A stretch of DNA of 64,000 bases, taken from positions 12,356,001-12,420,000 of the forward strand of contig CM059586.1 in assembly GCA_030407085.1 (NCBI GenBank), read 5' to 3'. Position numbers and translations under genes: made by a program. This document shows positions 18,860 to 33,800 of this stretch, one piece after another; the stretch's first letter is position 1, and each line of letters begins with the position of its first letter. The notes under the pieces are model-generated. The model saw nothing but the letters and a program-made list of their open reading frames with translations, did no database searches and was not told the origin of the DNA. The DNA is from Trichopria drosophilae (Eukaryota; Arthropoda; Insecta; Hymenoptera; Diapriidae).

Positions 18860-21800
18860 CTGTAAAAAATACAATAAAATTGTACTTTCCATTTAAATTA
18901 TAGGTATTAACAAAATAACATACCGTTAAAACTTCAGCTAATGATAGATTTTTCGCCAAATTTTCATCAAATGAAATATTCAATTCTTCCAAATCTGGAA
19001 GACCATCTGTAGGCATAATTTGCACTTGGAAATCTTCGAGGTAGTTGGGTTGCATGTTGACATCTAAAACATTATTCACGAGTACTTCACCTCCAACTGC
19101 TCCTTGATCACCTGTGTCAAATCCCAGACTCATTACTAGATAGAATGGAGCATACAAATTTGGGTTTGTAATATCAGCAATTAATAATTCATAGCCAAAC
19201 AATGAAAAAAAAAACTGTAAAATTTTATGCATAATGATATGTTCTTTAAATTCCTTAGAGTGAAAATTGAGCCAATCACTTATTAAGAGTGAAAATAATT
19301 TATTCTCTAAATCTAAATTAGTGAGAAGTAGGTTACTATTTGAAATTAGTAACAAAATTTACGAAATATTTGTAAAATTTTACTAATTGAATGAGTAACA
19401 TAATTTGATTAACTCATTGAGTTAGTTAAAAGTTACTAAGAATTATTAAATTTTGCTACTAATTTCAAATGGTAACCCACTTTTCACTAATTCAAATGTA
19501 GAGAGTAGAGTGCGCAATTGCTTATCTAAAGGTATACTCTATCTGTGCTCTATCGAATATTTTTCAATCTCAAAATAATACAAATGAACAATTCGATTTT
19601 CTTCTCCATCAGTGTAATATTTTTAGTTTACTACATTTAAAATTTAGTACTGAAATTACTATATCTATTATAGTTTAAATGGTTCAATTGTTATAATTGT
19701 AAGACATTATTTTTTCATCGTTTTCTTTAATAAATACGTTTTCTATTCGTTTTCTTTCAGTGCTATTTTCTGTTGGTGGAATTTTGATGTTAGAATAATT
19801 GAAATTATGTCCTGTTTCTAATCTATGTATTGTTAATCTCATCTAATGTCATTTTTATGTTCCCGGATACTTCTTTCAAAACTCCTTAAGTTTACCCTAT
19901 ATAAAACTTGTCGCAGTGACTACAGGGAATTTAATAAACTCCGTTGCAATTTTTATATGCAGATAATTCATCTTTATATGGTATTGTTTGCCTATGGTTT
20001 TACGAGTGATTCCCTGGTAACTATTTATTGACAAGTGCCTTACGTGTAAACAACGTAATTAGATAAAAACTGTATGTGTTAAGATTAACTAGCAAAATTT
20101 ATATGTTGCATATTATTTACGAAAACTATCATGTTATTCTGCAAATTTCCCTAAAGTGAAACGCTCATTACCTTGAATTTTATTATTGCCCTCGTATAAT
20201 TATAATTAATTTGAGAATAATAAATTTTATATCCGTGTCATTTTATACTATATGCCTTCTGCTATACGAAAATATTTGCAAATTAAATTAGTAATAATTT
20301 AAAATTGATCATGAACCGTATTCTTTAACCCCTTGACTGCCAATGACGAAAATCTTTGTCATTCTGGACCTTTCCCAGACTGCCAGAAAAAGGCAAATCT
20401 TTGCCATGATATAAAGTAGACTAACAAATTCTGGAATTTATGTAAAATAAAACAAAATCCATTTCTAGGCAGTCTAAGGAGTTTGAATATGATGGCGTTG
20501 TCCATTTTCATAATCGCTGTGTCAAAAAATATATATAAGTCCACAAAGATCGTAGTTTTCACAAATTTTCAGATTTTGATAATTCAAAATGACGGTTTCC
20601 AATATGGCGGACACTGTTTTGAAAATCGAACCATTATGCTTGAAACCTGTTACTCGGGGGTTTTCGAGGTCGCTGATTACAAATCTGATGATATATTTTG
20701 AATTTTCCAAAAATGGAATCATTTTGGTTGAAAAATTTTCAAAATCCAACTTAAAATTCGTAATCAGCGGTCCCGAAAACCCCCGAGTAACAAATTTTGA
20801 GCGAAATGGTTGGAAAATTTGCCGCCATATTCGCCATTATGAATGTTCAAAATCTAACTTTAGATTCGTAATCAGCATCCCAAAATACCCCTATACACCA
20901 AGTTAAAGAAAAAACCTAACAAATTCTTTTTTTTTTGCATTTTGGGCATTTTTGTGAAATTCTCGTGGCAGTCAAGGGATTAAATTCTGAATTTATTTTC
21001 ATCTCATGGCTATTACAGTTCGTATTACATTTTGTCACCAGAGTGGTGATATCAATATAACTCAACGTTTCGACCATATGCAGGTTTCCTTCAGAGGCAT
21101 CTATTATAAAATAAAGCAATAAAAAATGTTAAAACTTAATAACACACAATGCGCAGATTACGAAAAATCAACAAAAATAGTATACTCAAACATAACTGAA
21201 ATATTGGCATACCCTAAACTAACATAACCTAAATGGTTCGTTATCATTTTGAAGGACAAACTAATGTGAATATAATGTACAGAATGAGACTACAACAATA
21301 TTTGCAGGTAATTCGAAAATCTAATATATTTGACGTATTAACATATAATCTAACCTAAATAATTCCTGATAATTTTTTTATTCTTTCTAATATTTTGATC
21401 CGCATCCAAAGCTGTGATCTGAATCTAATTCTGGCCGCAGAACTATTCTATCACATCATGATTTTGAGATATCGTAACCTATAAATGCACACCTTTTTTG
21501 TTCACATTAAGTCATTTTTGTGGCGGAACAAAATTTTTGTTCGCAATTCGGCAGTAACTAAACTGAAGTGCTATTTATCAGCATACATGCTCTTACAGTA
21601 ATTTCGATTTGATTTTTTTTCATCGAGTTATCGATGTTTTTGTCAAGGCACGATTATGATATTCGTTTTTTACACTTTTAGGTTAAGATATCTCAAAATC
21701 TTGACGTGATAGAGAAATTTTGCGACCAGATTTGGATTCAGCACATCGAATCCCTTCGGAAAAGTATACTCAGGTTTCTGACGAATGCACTTTACTTTTT

Positions 21801-24800
21801 TTGCGCTTTTAGAATAGAATATTTCAAATCTTTAAGTGTTGAAACAATTCTGAGCAAGAAGAACGTCATTTTGCGAGATATTTTCATACAATTATACACT
21901 TACTAAAAGCCTTCATGAAGTCGAATTAAATATTTTGTTAATAACTAACAATTACTCAATTGTCCAAATACTACGGTATTGCTTTTTAAAGGTTATCAAT
22001 TCTCTTTTGACTTAAATAAATGGCATTTTAAGTCTCAAAAATAATTTCAAAATGATGAGAAAATAATAATCGATATAACACCTTTGATAATGATATTTTT
22101 GTTAGTATTTTTAATTGCCAATGCTCACTTGTATCGGGCAGCGTAAAATTTGTAGGAATATCTTGCATCATTCCTTGCACAATAGACCCCTGCAAGTGTG
22201 AAGGTACCGGTAAATCCAAAAGGTGATGGTTACCATCGGCAAACCTCTCTTGTGGTGAATTTCTTCGTGATAATTGGTTTAACTCCCTTAAAACATAATT
22301 ATATTTAACAATATAGCGTCAACAAATGTAATTTATTACAAAGCCGTATAGATTACGAATTAGAATGAAATATTTTGATCAGTTTTGATTATATTAATTT
22401 TCCAATTGAATTAGATCGACCGACGTTTGAGTAACTTCTCAAGGAATGTAAAAGATTTTTTTTGGTATGTGGTAGTAAATATGTATTAATTTAAAAAATT
22501 CTTTTTACTACTTGGCGAACACAATATGTGAGCCTCCTAAGCCATTAATAGTCATGTCCTTTTATGTAACAAAAATGTTTTTACATTTAAATTAGGGGCT
22601 TTGACCCTTCAGCTTCTTCAGCAATGATGGTCGGGATGGTCATAATATAGTCAAATTATAATATGGAAAGGAAGGGAGCAGTGATGATGATGTCGAAGGA
22701 TGATGTTTGAAAATTTCAAGAGTAGTAAAAGTGTCCCCAGTTGTTAAATTAATTACTTGGTAAAATAAAAACTACATGATGTCGACGAACGACATCAACA
22801 AAACTAATACTTTCTCAAAAATGGGAAATGAATTGAAAAAATGGTATACGTAATTATAAATTATGACATTTTGCTTAATTTCCAATGAAAATAATGGACA
22901 TAACTATATTTATAAGACAATTTTTTTTAAAATGGTTCAAAAATAGAAAAAAATGAAATTTGGAGACGCTTTTAATGTAAAACCATATTTTCTACAAAAT
23001 TGCATAAAAATTTTGAAATATTTTTTAAACAACATTTTTTTAGTGGTGAAAAACTGTCTAAAAATAATTTAGACGAAATTTAGACGTAGTTCTTAATGTA
23101 GTGGAAAATGTATTCGAACCCTGACCTTAAGCCATTAACGTCCGAAATGACAATTTTTATACTTCATTTTCAATCAAGTATTTCGTATCAAAATCAAAGT
23201 TGAAAACAATTGAGAGGTACGTATCCTACTGTTTTCGAGGTGGCTCTTCAAGATTCCGAGGTGAAAATTGAGTTTCAGCCATCAGAAATTCCAATATGGC
23301 GCCGAATATAAAAAAAATTTCCGAAAAATTGGGAATTTTTTATTCTTATCAATTTTTTTCGAGCTATTAGAATATTAGAATTTTATTGAAACCTTGCATA
23401 ATGGTGCATAAAATAGTTGAATTTTAAGAAAAAATTTTATTTTTATACCCTCCACCATTCTTACGACCTCAAAATGGCGTCAACAACGAAAATTTTTTTG
23501 AGAAATTTCGGGACGCTCTAACTCAAAAACTACGAACTTTAAAAAAAAATGCATACAATGAAAAGTTCTTAAAATTAAATAAGCGATATAGTGGAATTTT
23601 TTCAAAATTTTTTGATGACATTTTGAGAAATTTTTTTTTGACATTTTTTTCAAAATTGTAATTTACTTAAAAAAACGCTGAAAAAAAATTCAGTGTATTC
23701 TCTGATGAATTGTAAGAGTTATTTGTTCTTTGCAATTTTTTCGAAAAGTTGATAGTTTTCGAGGAAATGAATTTCAAATATTATAGTTTAGGATTTTTTC
23801 CTCAAAAAAAACTACCAACTTTTGGAAAAAATTGCAAAGAACAAAAAACTCGTAGAATTCATAAGTGAATACATCACATTTTTTGCAGAATTTTTCATAA
23901 ATAAATTATAATTTTGAAAAAAATTTTGAAAACAAATTTCTCAAAATGTCATCACAAAAATCTGAGAAAATTCCACTATATTTCTCGATTAATTCTAAGA
24001 ACTTTTCATTCTTAGCCTTTTTTTATAAGAGCACGTAGTTTTTGAGTTAGAACTTTCAGAAACTTTTCAATGAAATTTTCATTGTTGATGCCATTTTGAG
24101 GTCGTTACAATGATGTGGGGTATGAAAGTAAAAATTTCTCTTAAAATTCAACTGTTTTATGCACCATTATGCACGGTTCCAATAGAATTCCAATATTCTA
24201 ATAGCTCGAAAAAAATTGATAGGAATAAATAATTCCCAATTTTGTGGAATTTTTTTTCAAAATTCGGCGCCATATTGGAACTCCTGATGGTATAACTTAA
24301 TTTTGACCTCGGAATCTTGAAGAGCGAGGTCAAAAACAATAGGATATGTACCTTTCAATTGTTTTCAACTTCGATTTTGATACGAAATACTTGATTGAAA
24401 ATGAAGTACAAAAAATGTAATTTCAGACGTTAATGGGTTAATTAGTCGACGATATAAAATTAAGTTACTCGACCATCTTTCCTTTAGATGTTATTGATTA
24501 CTATTTTGAAATTTAATTCGTACCCGATATTTGGAAGTCCAGCAGAAGCAGGCGCAAGGTTGTTTAACTGGAAAAGCGGTTGTGGAGAAGTTCGATCTGG
24601 AATAAGTGTCGGTGAAACAGCAGCCCTATACGGTGATAGCCTGTCCAGTGGCTCTTGTTTTATAGGTTCCAAATTGAATTCCGGCAAATTGTACTGCGTT
24701 ACACGATCTATAGAAATCAAATAATTATTAAAATGCAGCCACCAATATTGAATTAACAATAATAAACAATATTCCTATTATAAATTAGAAGAACTAAAAT

Positions 24801-27800
24801 AGTTCTAATAAACTGATAATTTGTTGACCGTGATTACCTGAAGTTTCTTCCAATTAATGTCAGTCTGAAAATCGAGGATAAAATGTAACGATTGCGTTTA
24901 AGTGTATTCATGGGTCTAAATATATATTCCATTGACGTTAAAACGTTCAATTGAGTATTTGGGTAAGAAATAGTAAGATCCTAAAAAGTAGCAGAGCACT
25001 TAGAGTAGAAATGAACTAAACTAAGACCAGCTATTCTCCTATTTGTTGCTTCTATATTTAAACAGAAAAAGGTTTTGAAAGGCGAAAAAACACTATTATC
25101 TACCTTAACCCGTTAAAACATGAATGTACAACAAATTTACTTCAAATTTATTTTTGGTATGAAAATTTTGGTGAACTTCCGAAAATGGCATACTTCCACT
25201 CGGTCTGACACTTGGTTTACTCGGACCGGTTATGTTAGGTTAGGTTAGGTTATGTTAGGTTATGTCAGGTCAGGTTAGATTAAGTTAGGAAAGAACTCTT
25301 AAAGTGATCTTTAAGTAGACTTATTCGTTTAGCACTACAAGACCTCTGAAATATAAGGTCTCAGAAAGGGGTCTTATATGACATATTTGACTTTCAAGAT
25401 AAAGTAAATAATATAAATGAAAAGCAAATTTCTGAAAATTATAGATTCTATATTTTTGCACCTTAATTATTAATTGTTACCTGAGTTCCTCTTTACTGTT
25501 TGTATTCTTATATATGGGGCATTTTACGTGAAATGTCCCAAGTCGAAAGTTCTGTATCTCGTGTCAACGTAAATCTTAATTTATTCCACTTACGCATATA
25601 ATGATAACAATTTTGTCGCAAGTGGTTCTTATACATTTTTTGATGCTCTTTCGGTTGATGAATTTATTTTTGCAAAATTCTCAGAATTTGACCGTGATTT
25701 TGCAAAATTAAAAATAAATATGCTATTTTCTCGAAGATGGACTTTTTTTTTTTAAATAAATAATTTTAAATTCGACCGGGTCGGACCAAGTCTGCGCTTT
25801 GCACCGCACTAGTCATTATTTAATAACTCGAGAACAAAAAAAAACGGCATTCTGAAATTTGGTATACTGGTAGGAAAAAAGGCTCAGCTTTCATTTAAAA
25901 TTATTTATTTAAACAAAAAAAAATGTTCATCTTCGAGAAAATAGCATATTTATTTTTAATTTTGTAAAATCAAGGTTAAATTCTGAGAATTTTGCAAAAA
26001 TAAATTCATCATTCGAAAGAGCATCAAAAAATGTATAAGAATCACTTGCGACAAAATTTGTATCATTATATGCGTAAGTGCAATAAATTAAGATTTACGT
26101 TGACCCGAGATACAGATCTTTCGGCTTGGGACATTTCACGTAAAATGCCCCATATGTTGATTACATTCAATAGAATGGGGATCATACAATAATAATACGA
26201 AATTGTGATAACACTTATTAGATTAGATTAGATTTTTCTAAACATGATATTATTATAAAATCATTACGACCTCAAGCTCAGAAACAAAACACAGTTGTCA
26301 ACTTGGGGAATCACTTTACTAAAAAACAGATAGTCCAAAATGAGATAGATTTAAGGCCTCAAACATAAGACCTATTCGAGATTACGATTTTAAGAAGTCC
26401 TAAGTAAGACACCTTTAAGAGCTCGTTTTATAAATTATCACGATTCGAACCTCTTCAGGAGATTTTTTGGACATATCTTTGGACTGCGTTCTGGACGCAT
26501 TCTTTGTGGAATGTTATGTTTGGGAGGCATTGACAGCTTACATTGATATAATGCGTTAATGTAAGGCTAAATTTTAAATTATCACATTCTTTTAGAACTT
26601 TTCAACAAACTTTTGAGGCCCTAGTAAAGACTTTTTTCTTGGAACTAATTTTACTAAACCCTCCCAAAAAATGGCTTGTAAACCATTTTTATAAGTGGAG
26701 TTCGGCAAACAAGAACATGCTAAAATGTGTCACAGTACAATTAATTCGTCTCTTATTATAGAAAACGAAGATACTTCTTGAAATAAGCGCAATCTCCGAG
26801 CGGCTTGTAAAGCACCTTTTCAGGATCGTTTAGTAAAGTTAGTTGGAAGAAAAAACACTTTACTGTAGCTGCAAATCTTGTAAAAAACTAAAATGCAGAT
26901 ATTTTTTAGAATAAAGCTTTTAGAATTGTTGGTCCCAGGTAACGTTAAAAGTGGTTACACGTTATTCTGTATTTCACTTTTTGTCAAATCTTCCACTACT
27001 ACAAAAAAAGGATCAACTAAGATTTTCGCGTCACCATTTTCATATGAGGATAAAGTTTTTGATAGATTATGTCCAAAATGCTCAAAACCGCAAGTAGGAC
27101 ATAAAATTCAATATAGACTGAATTTTTATGAATGTTTCTTTTAACATTTTTTAAACAGTTTTGGCCACTACATGGTAAAACTATATAACATAAATAAACA
27201 ATGATAGAACCTTGAAATGTATTCGAAATATTATGTGATTTGATTATATGAAACTCTTGGACAAGACAAAAAATACATATTAGAAAAATATTAACGAAAA
27301 AGAATAACATTACACAGGCTACGCTATGATGCAAAATATTGCATCATAGCGTATCAAAATGATGCAATATACAAAATACAAATTGTCGATCAAATGTCAC
27401 GCCTCTTATGTAAATTTCGCTTTCCATGTATCGAAATCGAATGAAAATATTGAGTGACTACAAATATTCTTTAATTAATAAGGATACTTCTACAGACACA
27501 CGTGTTACAACAAAAAAAGGAACAAAATACATAGATAAAAAAACATTTATTGGCATACAAAAATTTCTTACAAAATTTTGCCACTGCTTCAACAATTTCG
27601 AATAAAAACAACGATAATACAAAATTCATATAAATCTTGGACGAAAAATTTGGTTCCCTTTGAAGATTTAACTAGGATGTCGAAGTCCTAAAACCGATCA
27701 CTCGTTAGGATTACAAAGTAGCATTATTCTCATACTGCAACCAGTGTAAGACAGCATGTTTATATTTGAAAATAATGGACATTCAGCGTTATTTCTGGTA

Positions 27801-30800
27801 TCAAACGCTTCTTCACTTGAAGTCGCTTTCTGCATTTTCTTACGTCATCAAGAACCACGATTTCGGATCCAAACATAAAGGCTCTCTTTCATAAGGCCGA
27901 GGAATATAGTAAAAGAATTAAAAAAAGTTTATTTACAAAAAAATTAATTTGGATATTCATGATAAAATTTAAAAAATACTCACGTCTGTTGGCTTCAGCC
28001 TGCAAATGTTGCAACACAATCGAGTTTGGACTCGTGTTATTGAGCCTTTGTCTCTTCCTTTTTAGCGAGTCAAAATCTTCTGTAACAAAAGTTTTGTTAA
28101 ATGAAACAATACTAATATTTTCATGTAATTTTATTTAAGTTGTTTGCTATTCTCGTTTTTTTTTTCAAGATCTTTTAATTTTTCTAATATACAAATCATT
28201 GTAATATATAAACAAATGTAACATCAACAACATATCTACATTTTTTTGCAACTTTATGGGTTATGAACTCTAATTTAATTCGTCATGATAGGTGGCCCGG
28301 AGCGCCATCTGGTGGGCCTTTCTCGAAGTATAGAAAATGGAATTTGTCATTAGTTTTTCTGATTTAACTTCATATGTAGGCGAACGGTTCACGATGTTAC
28401 CAAGAAGGAGAATGTGTTTTAAACGCGAATCACGTTCTTTTTTATGGAATTACATCGAATAATTCAAATGAATTGAATATTGTTTCACTCTGTTTACAAA
28501 CTTCAAACTTACATGGACCACCACATGAGATAAATTTTCTGTATACAATTAGTACTGATGATAGAAAGCATATCAAATGTAATTGTTCATGTAAAGCTGG
28601 TCAGTTAGGCAAATAAAAATATTGCGTTGCTTTACTGATGCATTGAACACTGTAAGTATGATGTGGAACAAATAATTAAATTATAAATAAACGTCAAGTA
28701 ACAAGTAATTAAACAATAAATAAGCAAATACATAAATTATGGAATTATGCAAATATTTTCTAGAACTCCTCTATCAAATTTAGAAGATTTTGGTAAGTTG
28801 ACAATTGGTATCGCTAATGGTTTCAAAATTTTATGTTTTGTATGTGAACCAGCTAAAACAGTATTTAATACATAAATATTTAATAGTTTTATTACGTTCA
28901 CTGTTTTTCACAAAATGGAGCAGATAGTCTATAAACAACTTTATTTTATTAATAACGAAATATATATATACATATTACGCGAAAGGTAAACTGTCATATA
29001 TTCAAAATATCATAAACACGTACACTACCGGCCAAAAGTTCGTGAACGCTCTGAATTTTTTAACTCATCAAATAATGCGTTCTATCTCCGAATCCTTAAC
29101 GATAATGATAAAACTCATTGGATGTCTTTTAAAGTACACAAATAAAGCTTACAATTGGTGCATTTAGTTTTACTTCAGACATTATAGTTTCCCAGTAGTC
29201 AAATTTTTAAAATGTTAAAATTTGCAATTTTTTTCTGTCGACTTTAAACACTAACAAAAAGTCTAATAAATTTTTCTGTATATTTCAAATTTTTGGCTAA
29301 ATAATATAATTCAAGAGCTTTGACATAGTTCTTGTGAAAAGTAAATACGATTTTTTTTGTCAGAGTTACTATTTTTTTGAGTTATCAACTTTTTGCCTTT
29401 TTCCAAAGAATTCTGACAAAATGAGGTAAACTGGTAATTTTCAAAAAATCATAACTCAGGAACAAAAAATCGTATCGACTTTTCACAAGGGCCATTTTTA
29501 AAGCCCTTGAATTGTAGTATTTAGACAAAAATTGATTATATGCAGAAACATTTGTTAGACTTTTTGTCAGCGTTTAGGGTCGAAAGAAAAAAATTGCAAA
29601 TTTGAACATTTTTAAAATTTGACAACTACGAAACTATAACGTCTGAAGCAAAACTAAATGCACCAACTGAAACCTTTATTTGTGTACTTTAAAAGACATC
29701 GTATGAGTTTTATCATTATCGTAAACGATTCAGAGATAAAACGCATTATTTGATGATTTAAAAAATTCAGAGCGTTCACGAACTTTTGGCCGGTAGTGTA
29801 CATGGAAAATAATCTTGTTTTGAAAAATGAGCACTACAAACCAACATGCACTTTGACACTTCACTTTTATGTTTGGAGTTTTAGGAAAATAATGATATGA
29901 CCTTTTGTCTTCATGTTTTGTCGTGCATTGAGGAACAGAACAACAGCTTCCGTATCATTTTGTTCCTCTTTTTCTTTCATTTAATTAATTTATTTATGAA
30001 AATATGAACTATTCCCATGTATGTACGTACTGTTTGGACTCATTAATCGTGTTCGAGAAACATCCACCAGAGATACTTTTTATGGTGCAACATAGTTGTT
30101 TCGACCATTGAGGATATGCTATTATTTATGTAAAATCATATTTCAAGCAAAAAGGTATAGACATTTTCTGATGTAAAATTAAGATGGACATAAAATTTAC
30201 CTGTATCAAGAGGTAGCATCTCAAAAGGCAAAGCTTCACTACTTGCTCCATCTGATGGCCGGCGCAATTGTACGAATACACGCACCGGTTGGTCGATGTA
30301 TTTGTTCATATAACTAGGTGTTCGAAAAGCGATCGCTAGCTAAAAAAAGAACATTATTTAGAGTAACATACTTGTAAATGAAAAGAAAATGGACGTACTG
30401 ACACTCGGTGCTTTTTCATGTAACCTTATTGAGACCTAAGAATTATTCCGCTCTGTGGCGCCAGTGTCGTCTAGTTATTTTAATTTTGATCTTTCTATTA
30501 AAGTACGTTTTTAATATTTCTATTTCCAAGATCAAGAATACTTAATCTTAATTGAAAGTGCTTTTGTAAAATTGTATTTGTATCAAAGCAAAAAAAAAAA
30601 GTTTTAATTGTCTTACTTCAGATTTGTTACATTTTAAGAAGCTTTTCATCACTATTCTAATGAAAGCTATTAAAAAATGTGAATGATCAATTAACACTTC
30701 GTTGCCAGAAAGAAGTGGAAATGGAAGGAGTTTTCTAAAAAAAGTATAGAATTATGAGTAACGAGACGGGAGGGGGTCAGAAATTCTCAAAAAATTAGGT

Positions 30801-33800
30801 AATTTCTCGAATATCTTTTATAAAGCCGGAAATTTAACAAGTATCATGACTACTCTTCAAATATTGTTTTGGCCAAGAAGTTTTTTCTTGGCCAACATTA
30901 TCCAGTAAAAAGCTGGACTTTGAGAGATTACGGCTAGTCGTTAAAGTGTTTACTAAGAAATTAGTTGTTGTATTCTTTACAAGTTAAAAATTACTAGTAT
31001 TAGAAAGTACTTTTTCGTTAGATTATTAGCACATTATTACAAACTTATCGACTGCCCTATTTAGAATCCTCAATTAGAATCAACATAAATTTGTCCAAGA
31101 TTAATTGTATATTGTCTTACTTGTTTATGTACATGATTAGGTTGAAAATCTCCGAAGCCTTCCCACACTGGCGCATTTTCTCGTCCTTCGAAAAATCTCA
31201 CTTGGATGTCTTCTTTCGCGACTTTTTCACATAATAGTATGACTTCTGTGCCTCCAGATACTGCAGCAGAGCAATGGCTGAGTTTACAAATTACTAGATC
31301 CGACATGGCTTCTGAAATGGTTATAAAATTACTGAATAATTATTCGTTTATTTAAAATGCATGGATGAAAAGTGCAACTTACTTTTATCGTAAATAGGAT
31401 CGGAGACTATTGGTGCCAATGGATAACTGAATTTTCCTTTCGTCGATCCTGATTCAAGGAATACTTGAAAACAGAGACGTACCACGTTTAAATCTATGGA
31501 ACCTGGCTGTCGTTTGTGATCGAATCCAGCTGAAATCAGAAAATATTGTAAATTCTGCACAATTCGCTAGTATGTATTGCATGTAATTGCAATAGTTACT
31601 CAAGTAAATCTCAATCGGTAAAGACTTTAATATAATGAATTATATTCACTTCTATAATGATGAAATATATATGTTCCAAAAACGACCTTGGTAAACAATT
31701 CTTTGTAATTAATATTTGAAGCATTTAATTTACCGTAATTTAAGAAACAAAAAATCTGAGTTTTTTCATAAAACCTTATCCGCTATGAAAGAGTTTATTA
31801 TTTTTTAACCTCAAGTACAGCAGTTTTTAATTGCCAACACTTATAATTAAAAAATTTGTTGGTATGATGTAAAGCAGTACAAGCCTAAATAGAATTCGCA
31901 AAGAAATATTTACAGTAATAAATACTGTTGGATGAGCTACAACAGTTACATAATCTTGTAGAATGCCCGAACTACTTATGAATAAATACCAAGTTTATCA
32001 TTGAAAATGTTCTTCGAATAAAAACTTACTTCTAAATGGATCCAACTGCTGCCTTTCTCTTATGTTAAGAGATTCTTCTATGTCTTTCTTTTTAACACAT
32101 TGTATTCCAAGATTGGTAAAGGAATACGTCATGTCATCAGGAAATTGAACCATGCATATCCCCCGTTTACATACTTCTTTGCCAACTAAATTATGCGGAT
32201 GTGGTCGAAATGGTTCATCTTTTGTCACACACGAAACTACCACAATAGCTTTTCCTTTGTACCCAACAACCTATAAAATACAAAAAAATTATGTTAAATT
32301 ATAAGACAACTTGTTTTTCAGCATACATATTGAAATTTATTTACACTCAACATCTTCTACACTAATAGAAGTTTATCAAAATATGATACTCAGACAGGTG
32401 CAAATCCCATGGCAAACGAAAAAAACGCTTAGAAGTGAACCTAATTCTGAGAACTTCTGTTTTACTTATTATATTCATCATTAACAAAAATATCTTTTAA
32501 TTCAATATTTTGTTTTACGGGAATGTGTTCTTCAATAAATACGGAACAAAATTCAAGAGTGGTGTTTTGCTTAGAACTCTGTCAACATCGTTGCGCTCAC
32601 TGATTAAATCATTTTTTAATGACACATCAATACAGCTATCAATAAAAATTTAGCGAATTACTATAGCGAATTTAGTTTTAAAAACAATAGAACAAAATGC
32701 AATTAACAATTTAAACTTCAGTTCCATTTTTTAAATATTCGTCGGTGATATAATAACCTTAATCCCAAAGGATAAAGGGGTCCAGATGATTTTTCACGTA
32801 TCCGATATAATAAACCAACAGGTTACGTCAACATCATAAGTTTTTAACTCAATCCATCCAAGAATTCACAAATTGCACAGAATAAGTCACTACAAAATAA
32901 CATTTATGTACGTCTTTTCGGTGCGTAAAGTAAACTTGTGCGTAAAGTAAACTTTACGCACTCGATTATACTTTACGCACGAAAAAGCCGTACGTAAACA
33001 ATATTTCGGCACACGCGTGTGTGTGTAAAGTTCTTTACACATACGCCCTTGTATCGAAAACTACTATTTTGTAATTGTGTGCGTAAACCTCGTGCGTAAT
33101 AGTAGTTTTCGATACAAGGGTGTAAAAGTATTTTCTGCGAATGTGCGGGTTGTGGACCGAGCCGAAGGCGAGGGTCGCATGCACATTCGTCCAGAAAATA
33201 GTTTACGCCCATGTGTCGAACAATATTTTTTGTTGCAGTGTGAGAAAAGTGCGTTTGAAAATGTAGACCAATGCGTAAAATCCCACTTTACGTACACTGT
33301 AACAAAAAGTACTTTTGATGCCTGTTTTTCTTGCGTAAAGTTCACTTTTACGCACTTCCGACGACAAAATTCGTAAAGTGAACGGTCGTGCATAAAGTTG
33401 TACTTTACGCACTCAACCAGGCATCAAAACTTTACGCATTCTCATTACGCACCCAATCACAAAAACTAGGATACCTAACATGGGTGTAAAAGTATAACTG
33501 TTACGCATCGGTCGGGAATTTTCCACATCACTCGGCGGCTTCGGCGCCTTGTATGGATAGTTCCCGCCCGGTGCATAAAAGTACACTTCCCACCCTTGTT
33601 AGGTAATATACTATTTAGGCATAGAAGTTCACAAATTCAAGGATGGGACAATAATAATCAGCTGACATAAAAATAGCTGGTCCAGGAGATACCTAAATTT
33701 ACGACTGACATCATGAATTTCATAGATTTAATCCAAGTTCTGGTTAACAGAAAGGTTAAATTGTCCCATCCAAAGTTTAGAAACAAAAATATCCAGTTAA

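Noticed and set aside
21050..21110. aacgtttcgaccatatgcag block as a Penelope-type repeat end
   Set aside because: The similarity to such ends is only impressionistic, and no coding part or second copy is visible.
25229..25289. A real telomere end
   Set aside because: The tract is only 61 bp, degenerate, and lies inside an intron with gene sequence on both sides.
33064..33412. Several overlapping open frames of 69-109 codons
   Set aside because: They come from the inverted gcgtaaag repeats and mirror each other on both strands.
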